Below, piece after piece: positions 6,942 through 11,645 of a DNA stretch of 13,579 bases; position 1 is the stretch's first letter, and each line of letters begins with the position of its first letter. The notes beneath the pieces were generated by a model, which did not search any database, was not told where the DNA came from, and worked only from the letters and a program-made list of their open reading frames with translations. Source of the stretch: an uncultured Caryophanales bacterium (lineage in GTDB: Bacteria > Bacillota_I > Bacilli_A > RF39 > UBA660); contig CAMYVT010000026.1 in the NCBI GenBank assembly GCA_947302515.1, positions 1 to 13,579 of the forward strand, written 5' to 3'. A program made the translations under genes and the position numbers.

Positions 6942-6970
6942 TATATATATTTTAACAAATATTTCTTCAA
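6942..6970 (-). promoter_or_regulatory. Promoter of the Mbeg1-DUF4186-peptidase E operon
   Basis: Minus strand -35 TTGAAG (6970-6965), 17-bp spacer, -10 TATATA (6947-6942), followed by a short leader with GAGGTGG before the ATG at 6918. Confidence 0.65.
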
Positions 6971-6971
6971 A

Positions 6972-7000
6972 ATAAAAATAGAATTAAACAATTCTATTTT
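6972..7000 (-). terminator. Terminator of the alanine racemase gene
   Basis: Minus strand AAAATAGAATT, loop GTTT, AATTCTATTTT: an 11-bp perfect stem with T-rich sequence on both sides. It overlaps the TAA stop of the racemase gene. Confidence 0.8.
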
Positions 7001-8075
7001 ATTCTTCAATAAATTTTCTAGGAACTCTCTCTCCTATAGTACATAAAATTTCATAATTAATAGTATCACACATATTAGATAATTCATCTAAAGTAATATG
7101 TTCATTATCAAATATAACAACTTCATCACCAATATTAACTCTAATACCAGAAACATCAATCATAAAACTATCCATACATACATTACCTATAATTGGAGCC
7201 TTTTTTCCATTAATATAAACAAAACCTTTATTAGATAAAATTCTTCTAAAACCATCCCCATATCCTATCGGGATAGTTGCAACAACAGTTTCATAATCAC
7301 ATGTATATTTTTGAGAATAACCAATTTTAGTACCTTCAGGGACAGTTTTTAAGAAAACTACATGACTAACTAATTTACAAATAGGTTTTAAATCAAGCAT
7401 AGAACAGCTTCCGGGATAAGAATCATAACCATACATAATAATTCCAGGTCTAACTAAATTAGTAAATTTAAGATCATATTTTAAAATACCATTAGATGCA
7501 CTTATATGAATATATTTAAATTTAAAACCATTATCTTGACAATAATTTAATGCTTTAGTAAATAAATCAATTTGATAATTAGTATAATTATCATCAAAAT
7601 CAGCCGAAGAAAAATGAGAATAAATTCCTTCTACTTCTAAATTACTAGATTTTATTAAAGATAAAAATTCTCCTAAATTGTCATATAATACTCCAGTTCT
7701 GTTCATACCAGTTTCTATTTCAATATGAACTTTAAAAGAAGTTTTTTTATTAATACATTCATTTAAAAAATTAATATCACTTAAACCAACAGTAAGATTA
7801 TATTTTTCAATATCTTTAATCTCATCAATCATTGGTTGATTTAATATAAATATTTCTCCTTTATAACCAATTTTTCTAAGTTCAATTGCTTCAGAAACCA
7901 TTGCTACTGCAACGATATTAAATTGTTCAAGAATATCTAATCTTTTATTAATATATGTACCATAACCATTACATTTAATTACAGGCATAATTTCTTTACC
8001 AGAAGCATATTCTTTAATTTTACGAACATTATTCTGAAATTCTAATAAATTTACTTCTAATCTTGTAGTTCTCAT
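6999..8075 (-). CDS. alr: Alanine racemase (PLP-dependent)
   Basis: This 358-residue cytoplasmic enzyme interconverts L- and D-alanine to feed peptidoglycan synthesis. The PLP lysine is K34 in MPVIKCNGYGTY, a divergent form of the usual KANAYGHG box. The barrel domain carries HIEIETGMNRTGV (117-129), YSHFSSAD (152-159) and LVRPGIIMYGY (207-217). The C-terminal beta domain has the second catalytic base Y253 in IGYSQKYT, PIGYGDGFRR (269-278), and GNVCMDSFMIDVS (297-309). The length is normal. AAGGAGG precedes the ATG with good spacing. I see no clear promoter between it and the terminator of the upstream membrane-protein gene, so it may rely on read-through. A serine racemase variant cannot be excluded from the sequence alone. 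Confidence 0.92.
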   Translation of the reverse strand: MRTTRLEVNLLEFQNNVRKIKEYASGKEIMPVIKCNGYGTYINKRLDILEQFNIVAVAMVSEAIELRKIGYKGEIFILNQPMIDEIKDIEKYNLTVGLSDINFLNECINKKTSFKVHIEIETGMNRTGVLYDNLGEFLSLIKSSNLEVEGIYSHFSSADFDDNYTNYQIDLFTKALNYCQDNGFKFKYIHISASNGILKYDLKFTNLVRPGIIMYGYDSYPGSCSMLDLKPICKLVSHVVFLKTVPEGTKIGYSQKYTCDYETVVATIPIGYGDGFRRILSNKGFVYINGKKAPIIGNVCMDSFMIDVSGIRVNIGDEVVIFDNEHITLDELSNMCDTINYEILCTIGERVPRKFIEE

Positions 8076-8096
8076 ATTAACCTCCTTGTATTTAAT

Positions 8097-8119
8097 AAAA
8101 AAAGACTACTAGTCTTTTC
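8097..8119 (-). terminator. Terminator of the four-helix membrane protein gene
   Basis: Minus strand AAAAGACT, loop AGT, AGTCTTTT, extending into seven Ts. It overlaps the TAG stop of the gene and lies about 20 bases before the racemase ATG. Confidence 0.8.
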
Positions 8120-8600
8120 TAGTTTTTTTATTTTCAACTTGTTTTAATCTATGCAATCCAATAAGTATAAATACAATACCCATAAAATCTGCAAAAACAA
8201 TAAAGAAATGTCTTACAAATATATCAGAAAATAATATATAAATAGAACTCATTGTATCAGCAAGACAACCACATAAGAAACAGATCAATGAAAGAATAAA
8301 AGGAGCAGCTCCAAATAACAATAACATTCTAGTATGGGTAATAGAAGCTTTATTATTTTTAAATAAACCTAATATTATAAATAAAAAACATATTAAATAT
8401 ACTGGAAAGAATATATATAATAACATATACCATACTTGTCCAAAACCACTTAAACCAGTAACAACATCGCAAAAATAATAATCAGAATTTAAAAAACAAG
8501 TACTAACACCAGTAAATATAGAAATAATTGAAAATATTAAAGTTATTATATAAGGAATAATACCAATAATAAACCAAGAATTACCCATTTTATTCTTCAT
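8109..8600 (-). CDS. Small four-helix integral membrane protein, function unknown
   Basis: About 163 residues with four hydrophobic segments (about 9-29, 55-79, 92-114 and 130-150) and a short basic tail ending KKTRKD, so the C-terminus is probably cytoplasmic. Cysteines cluster in the loop after helix 1 and in helix 3 (CFLCGC). I do not recognise the family. An in-frame ATG exists at 8615, but the strong extended -10 at 8625-8633 puts the transcription start near 8618, which leaves almost no leader for that codon. The ATG at 8600 is therefore preferred, though its ribosome site is weak. It is monocistronic or partly co-transcribed with the racemase through a leaky terminator. Confidence 0.7.
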   Translation of the reverse strand: MKNKMGNSWFIIGIIPYIITLIFSIISIFTGVSTCFLNSDYYFCDVVTGLSGFGQVWYMLLYIFFPVYLICFLFIILGLFKNNKASITHTRMLLLFGAAPFILSLICFLCGCLADTMSSIYILFSDIFVRHFFIVFADFMGIVFILIGLHRLKQVENKKTRKD

Positions 8601-8624
8601 AAAATCACAACCCATTCTAAGAGG

Positions 8625-8633
8625 ATTATAGCA
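8625..8633 (-). promoter_or_regulatory. Extended -10 promoter of the four-helix membrane protein gene
   Basis: The minus strand reads TGCTATAAT, identical to the element upstream of rlmD. The -35 region is a T-run formed by the neighbouring terminator and does not match the consensus. Confidence 0.65.
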
Positions 8634-8640
8634 TAATAAT

Positions 8641-8668
8641 AAAAAAAAAGAAACCCTAAAGGATTTCT
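8641..8668 (-). terminator. Terminator of the WXG100-lysozyme operon
   Basis: Minus strand AGAAATCC, loop TTTA, GGGTTTCT, followed by nine Ts. One G-T pair is in the stem, and it overlaps the TAG stop. Confidence 0.85.
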
Positions 8669-9476
8669 ATGTATTTACAGAATCACTATATGTAGACCAA
8701 AAACTACTAACAGCAGTATCCCCCCTATTTTGACCAGCCACTTCAGCATTAGCAGGTATTTCATAATTAACAGTCCATTCATATGCTGCATCATAAGCAC
8801 CATCAGCAGTATTAGGAACATTCTTAATTTTTTCATAGACATTTGGATAGTTATTTTCAAGTTCATATACTAAATAATTTACTTGTCCTTCAACTGAATC
8901 AGGATTCAAATTATTATTATTACAATAATTTACCATATTAGTCCATCTACCACTACCATTACTAGTATCATGCCATTGACATATACCATAAGAAGTACCA
9001 CCATCACCAACAGCAGTAGGATCAAAACCAGACTCATGCTGAATATTAGCTAAAATACCAGATATAGCAGCATCATTAAAGCCTTTTTGAGAAAGATAAT
9101 TATATATAGTATCTTGATTAGTTTTACCAGTTTGAACCCCACTATTAGAAAAAGTAGAGGTACTAAAAGAACCATTATTAAAAGAAAGTATTTTACTAGC
9201 TTTTTTATCACCACTTTGATAAGTAATATTAGACTCTGCTAAAAAAGCAATAACAGCTCCACAACCTGAAATAATATTTTCAAGTTTATTATTAGATTTA
9301 GATAAAGCCTCAATACACGAATCAGCTAAAGGACCCATAAAAACACTTTCATTAGAAAGAGCAGTTTTACTACCATTAATAGCTTCTAGTCCAATATTTA
9401 CTGTAGTTTTAAACACATTAGTAGTATTAGCTGCATCTCCGAAAATTCCATAATCACTAACTTTAAAATCACTCAT
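8667..9476 (-). CDS. WXG-like N-terminus fused to a phage-tail-type lysozyme domain (putative type VII-secreted hydrolase)
   Basis: 269 residues in two parts. Residues 1-90 have no signal peptide and resemble an ESX/WXG-like helical hairpin: helix about 15-40, a turn NESVFMGPLADS (42-53) with FMG in the WXG position, and helix about 54-85. A Ser/Gly/Asn-rich linker (90-120) follows. Residues 121-265 match the phage tail lysozyme domain: TIYNYLSQKGFNDAAISGIL (123-142), NIQHESGFDP (144-153) with the likely catalytic E148, and SYGICQWHD (162-170). Such domains cut the peptidoglycan glycan chain. It follows the WXG100 gene by 14 bases, with a GAGGTGATT ribosome site. The pairing suggests export by a type VII system as a wall hydrolase or effector. 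No secretion ATPase gene lies in this window. The lysozyme call is strong; the export route is inference. Confidence 0.85.
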   Translation of the reverse strand: MSDFKVSDYGIFGDAANTTNVFKTTVNIGLEAINGSKTALSNESVFMGPLADSCIEALSKSNNKLENIISGCGAVIAFLAESNITYQSGDKKASKILSFNNGSFSTSTFSNSGVQTGKTNQDTIYNYLSQKGFNDAAISGILANIQHESGFDPTAVGDGGTSYGICQWHDTSNGSGRWTNMVNYCNNNNLNPDSVEGQVNYLVYELENNYPNVYEKIKNVPNTADGAYDAAYEWTVNYEIPANAEVAGQNRGDTAVSSFWSTYSDSVNT

Positions 9477-9490
9477 ATAATCACCTCAAA

Positions 9491-9787
9491 TTATATTTTA
9501 AGAGCACTTAAGTCATCTTCTAATTGATCAATAGTCTTAGCACTTTCTTGAATAAATTCTCCCACTTCATTAACATAAGTACAATCATTTTTAGCAGATT
9601 CTACTTGATCATTTTTAGCCTTAACAAAAGAATCCTTTCCACCAGCAGCATCACCAGTCCAGCCATTAACATCAGATTCAACATTATTAGAATAATTACT
9701 AGTAGAAGTATTCATTTCATTAACACTATCACAAATTTTTTTACCTTCAGAAAATACTAAGTCAGTATCACAAACATATTTAGGCAT
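9491..9787 (-). CDS. WXG100 family protein
   Basis: This 98-residue protein has the size and layout of a WXG100 (ESAT-6-like) protein: helix about 8-38, the turn NGWTGDAAG (41-49) with WTG at 43-45, and helix about 50-95. These proteins form dimers and are substrates or export partners of type VII secretion. The start at 9787 is chosen because GGGAGG lies directly before it; an ATG 15 bases earlier would place that ribosome site inside the coding region. It is the first gene of an operon with the lysozyme fusion, whose N-terminus carries a matching FMG turn, so the two may form a heterodimer. There is no YxxxD/E export signal near the C-terminus, so the partner or another protein may supply it. 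Confidence 0.87.
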   Translation of the reverse strand: MPKYVCDTDLVFSEGKKICDSVNEMNTSTSNYSNNVESDVNGWTGDAAGGKDSFVKAKNDQVESAKNDCTYVNEVGEFIQESAKTIDQLEDDLSALKI

Positions 9788-9819
9788 ATTACTACCTCCC
9801 ATATATTATCTCTATAAAT

Positions 9820-9828
9820 ATTTTAGCA
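9820..9828 (-). promoter_or_regulatory. Extended -10 promoter of the WXG100-lysozyme operon
   Basis: The minus strand reads TGCTAAAAT, with a T-run in place of a consensus -35. The predicted start leaves a leader of about 26 bases containing GGGAGG. Confidence 0.5.
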
Positions 9829-9883
9829 TTAAATATTCTTATAAAAAATATAAATAAAAGAAAATAACAATACTTTACATAAT

Positions 9884-9909
9884 AAAAAGACTACATAAGT
9901 AGTCTTTTT
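9884..9909 (-). terminator. Terminator of the 240-residue gene
   Basis: Minus strand AAAAAGACTAC, loop TTAT, GTAGTCTTTTT: an 11-bp perfect stem directly after the stop codon, usable in both directions. Confidence 0.85.
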
Positions 9910-9910
9910 A

Positions 9911-10633
9911 TTATTTTTTAATTAATCTTTTAGGTGGAAACATTGCATCAAATTTAGGATCAATTTCTGCTCTAAATCTTTCTGCAGCACGTCTTTCTTC
10001 TTCTTCTTTTCTTCTTCTTTCTTCAGCTAAACGTCTTTCTCTTTCACGTCTATCAAATTCTTCATTTTCTCTAACAGCCACATTATAATATCTATGCATC
10101 ATACCTCTGTTCTTTTTAGCATAAAAATCCATAATTAAGCTTCTAGCTTCTTCTTTTTTAGCAGATAAAGTACTAATAATCTCTTCTTGTCTAGGCATTG
10201 TCTCTTCCATAATCATTTTTTTAATTTCTGGAGTTAATTGACAAATACCTCTAGATCCATATCCATCAAATGAACCAATAGCAATAGGAGATTCTAATAA
10301 TCTTTCTTGTAATGATCTAGCTCTATCTTCATATTCTAATGTAACAGTATCTAATACACTATCAGCATCAGTTTGATATCCAATTATTTCACCAGATACT
10401 AAATCAATATATTGATTATTACCAATATATTCAAGTACTGTCCATAATGAAGCAATTTGACCCATAGGTAAATTATGCATATTACATTGGATAATAGCAG
10501 GATGATATGGGTGTTCATCTATATAACTAATACAAGTACTTAAAGAACCATATTTAATAGCAATTCTATCACCTATTTGACGACCCTGTTTCACTTCCAC
10601 CTTTTTTTCTTCTCTTTTTCTACCAAATAACAT
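9911..10633 (-). CDS. Unrecognised 240-residue protein with a charged C-terminal helix
   Basis: I do not recognise this family. It opens with a basic segment (MLFGRKREEKKVEVK) and has no membrane segment. Residues 20-130 look like a mixed alpha/beta domain, with the stretches HPYHPAIIQCNMHNLPMGQI (41-60), YIDLVSGEIIG (75-85) and IAIGSFDGYGSRGICQLTPE (117-136). Residues 137-222 are helical, and from about 187 on very rich in Arg and Glu (for example RRLAEERRRKEEEERRAAER), likely a coiled coil or a single charged helix. The tail is FDAMFPPKRLIKK. The start at 10633 is set by AAGGAGG; an upstream in-frame ATG falls inside the leader hairpin and is not credible. The gene has a near-consensus promoter and a long structured leader, so expression is probably controlled at the RNA level. 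Confidence 0.75.
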   Translation of the reverse strand: MLFGRKREEKKVEVKQGRQIGDRIAIKYGSLSTCISYIDEHPYHPAIIQCNMHNLPMGQIASLWTVLEYIGNNQYIDLVSGEIIGYQTDADSVLDTVTLEYEDRARSLQERLLESPIAIGSFDGYGSRGICQLTPEIKKMIMEETMPRQEEIISTLSAKKEEARSLIMDFYAKKNRGMMHRYYNVAVRENEEFDRRERERRLAEERRRKEEEERRAAERFRAEIDPKFDAMFPPKRLIKK

Positions 10634-10651
10634 AAAAATATCCTCCTTCAA

Positions 10652-10700
10652 ATGTATAAAAGAAAAGAGACTTTTATACATATATTTGTATAAAAGTCTC
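10652..10700 (-). promoter_or_regulatory. Mutually exclusive terminator/antiterminator hairpins in the 240-residue gene leader
   Basis: Reading the minus strand, segment A (10700-10687, GAGACTTTTATACA) pairs perfectly over 14 bp with segment B (10680-10667, TGTATAAAAGTCTC), and a T-rich run follows: a terminator. Segment B plus one base (ATGTATAAAAG, 10681-10671) also pairs perfectly over 11 bp with segment C (CTTTTATACAT, 10662-10652), which ends just before the AAGGAGG ribosome site. The two hairpins cannot coexist. Confidence 0.75.
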
Positions 10701-10778
10701 GTTCTTAATTATTAATCCGGAATATATCGTCTTGACGAATTAATACATTCAATGAATGGAACTACTCCCTCTAAATAC
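10701..10778 (-). ncRNA. Candidate riboswitch aptamer in the 240-residue gene leader
   Basis: The predicted transcript begins at G10778. Possible helices, 5' to 3': GTATTTAGAG (10778-10769) with CTTTTATAC (10696-10688), imperfect; GTTC (10762-10759) with GAAC (10704-10701); the hairpin CATTC-ATT-GAATG (10758-10746); and TATTAAT (10745-10739) with ATTAATA (10716-10710). Unpaired GGGAGTAG (10769-10762), GTCAAGAC (10736-10729) and GAGAC (10700-10696) lie where yybP-ykoY manganese riboswitches have GGGGAGUAG, GUCAACA and CAAGACC. The outer helix would capture segment A of the terminator, so folding would favour expression. A structured regulatory leader is likely. The yybP-ykoY assignment is tentative, since the matches are degenerate and I ran no covariance model. 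Confidence 0.5.
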
Positions 10779-10784
10779 ATACAA

Positions 10785-10813
10785 ATTATACCATATTTTA
10801 GTAAAAAAGTCAA
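10785..10813 (-). promoter_or_regulatory. Promoter of the 240-residue gene
   Basis: Minus strand -35 TTGACT (10813-10808), 17-bp spacer, -10 TATAAT (10790-10785), near consensus. The -35 abuts the T-run of the tRNA operon's terminator. The predicted +1 is G10778. Confidence 0.85.
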
Positions 10814-10814
10814 G

Positions 10815-10847
10815 AAAACAAAATAAAACCAGCTCTTATGAGTTGGT
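10815..10847 (-). terminator. Terminator after the tRNA genes
   Basis: Minus strand ACCAACTC, loop ATAA, GAGCTGGT (one A-C mismatch), then TTTATTTTG, about 15 bases after the end of tRNA-Leu. Confidence 0.7.
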
Positions 10848-10861
10848 ATTTATAAATAATA

Positions 10862-10945
10862 TGGTGCGGGTAACAGGAGTTGAACCTGCACGTCTGGGAC
10901 ACTAGATCCTAAGTCTAGCGCGTCTGCCAATTCCGCCATACCCGC
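10862..10945 (-). tRNA. tRNA-Leu (anticodon UAG)
   Basis: 84 bases including an encoded CCA. The acceptor stem GCGGGTA pairs with TACCCGC. The anticodon arm reads CTAGA-CTTAGGA-TCTAG, with anticodon TAG decoding CUN leucine codons. The variable region is longer than in class I tRNAs, as expected for leucine. GGTTCAACTCC is the T loop region. It follows the CAU tRNA after 7 bases in the same transcript. Confidence 0.95.
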
Positions 10946-10952
10946 AAATGAA

Positions 10953-11029
10953 TGGTGGACCCTACAGGACTCGAACCTGTGACCGCCCGGTTATGAGCCG
11001 GATGCTCTAACCAACTGAGCTAAGGGTCC
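10953..11029 (-). tRNA. tRNA with anticodon CAU (tRNA-Ile2 or elongator tRNA-Met)
   Basis: 77 bases including an encoded CCA. The acceptor stem GGACCCT pairs with AGGGTCC. The D arm is TAGCTCAGTTGGTTAGAGC, the anticodon loop is CTCATAA, and the T arm is CAGGTTCGAGTCCTG. The first acceptor pair is G-C, so it is not the initiator. The sequence resembles Bacillus tRNA-Ile2 genes, whose C34 is converted to lysidine by TilS to read AUA. Elongator Met cannot be excluded without identity-element comparison. Confidence 0.9.
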
Positions 11030-11040
11030 ATCGCTATTTA

Positions 11041-11069
11041 ATAATAACATAAAAACAGGTTATAAGCAA
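11041..11069 (-). promoter_or_regulatory. Promoter of the tRNA genes
   Basis: Minus strand -35 TTGCTT (11069-11064), 17-bp spacer, extended -10 TGTTATTAT ending at 11041, about 11 bases before the first tRNA base. Confidence 0.6.
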
Positions 11070-11073
11070 TAGA

Positions 11074-11105
11074 AAAAAAGAAAAAATAGAGGTTTTCTCT
11101 ATTTT
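11074..11105 (-). terminator. Terminator of the 139-residue gene
   Basis: Minus strand AAAATAGAG, loop AAAAC, CTCTATTTT, followed by a T-rich tail. It overlaps the TAG stop codon. Confidence 0.8.
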
Positions 11106-11518
11106 CCCATCATATTTAAAAGATTGATTTTAAACATATCTTTTTCCGGATTAGTCTTAGAAATCATTACACCTTTATATGTAGATAATTCTGCTCTATG
11201 GCCTTCATCTAAAATACCTTCAGGTGTAATATTAGTTAATAAAATAATACCTTTTTCAGTATAAACTGTATAATGTAATACAATTGGTCCATGAACTTTC
11301 TTAAATAAATCATCTGTTGGCAATTGTAATTCATAACTAACAGTATTAGCTTTTTCATCTTTACCTATTTCTTTACCCAAAAAAGTACCTTTACGTAATT
11401 CTGGATAATAAGTAAATGTTAATTTCTTATAAGCTAACATATTATACTTACGAACAGATCTTTCTTTCTTTCTAAAATCATTCTCATCTAAATATTCAAA
11501 TATATAATTAGTACTCAT
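11099..11518 (-). CDS. Unrecognised 139-residue soluble protein
   Basis: I do not recognise a family. The protein has no signal peptide or membrane segment and is rich in Lys, Glu, Tyr and Thr. The strand-like stretches KLTFTYYPELRKGTFLG (about 32-48), TVSYELQLP (59-67), PIVLHYTVYTEKGIILLTNI (78-97) and YKGVMISK (113-120) suggest a mainly beta domain. It ends KINLLNMMGK. The ATG at 11518 has AGGGGG seven bases upstream, and a small hairpin (11537-11557) stands in the leader. The gene is monocistronic, with a perfect-consensus promoter overlapped by a 9-bp inverted repeat, so it is probably well expressed and regulated. Confidence 0.75.
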   Translation of the reverse strand: MSTNYIFEYLDENDFRKKERSVRKYNMLAYKKLTFTYYPELRKGTFLGKEIGKDEKANTVSYELQLPTDDLFKKVHGPIVLHYTVYTEKGIILLTNITPEGILDEGHRAELSTYKGVMISKTNPEKDMFKINLLNMMGK

Positions 11519-11567
11519 ATATTCAACCCCCTAAATAAGGTAACCCCTCTATACCTTCAATGTACAT

Positions 11568-11595
11568 ACATTATACCACAGATGTTGTATAATGT
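11568..11595. promoter_or_regulatory. Candidate operator: perfect 9-bp inverted repeat across the promoter
   Basis: ACATTATAC (+ strand 11568-11576) and GTATAATGT (11587-11595) are exact inverted copies separated by 10 bases. One arm covers the -10, the other the end of the -35. A dimeric repressor bound here would block RNA polymerase. Part of the symmetry follows from the TATAAT sequence itself, so chance cannot be excluded. Confidence 0.45.
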
Positions 11596-11598
11596 CAA
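11570..11598 (-). promoter_or_regulatory. Consensus promoter of the 139-residue gene
   Basis: Minus strand -35 TTGACA (11598-11593), 17-bp spacer, -10 TATAAT (11575-11570): both hexamers match the sigma-70/sigma-A consensus exactly. The predicted leader is about 45 bases. Confidence 0.92.
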
Positions 11599-11615
11599 CA
11601 AAAGTCTTTAATATA

Positions 11616-11645
11616 AATAAAAAAAGCGTTTTTAACGCTTTTTTA
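11616..11645 (-). terminator. Terminator of the large acidic membrane protein gene
   Basis: Minus strand AAAAAAGCGTT, loop AAA, AACGCTTTTTTT, directly after the TAA stop at 11646-11648. Confidence 0.85.

Noticed and set aside
9524..9760. + strand frame of 78 codons opposite the WXG100 gene
   Set aside because: Antisense to a well-supported WXG100 gene; no independent signals.
10634..10681. Upstream in-frame ATG for the 240-residue gene
   Set aside because: It falls in the terminator hairpin without a ribosome site, while AAGGAGG directly precedes the ATG at 10633.
10701..10778. T-box, preQ1, tetrahydrofolate or c-di-GMP leader in front of the 240-residue gene
   Set aside because: The characteristic conserved sequences of these classes (for example the T-box GGTGG element) are not present.
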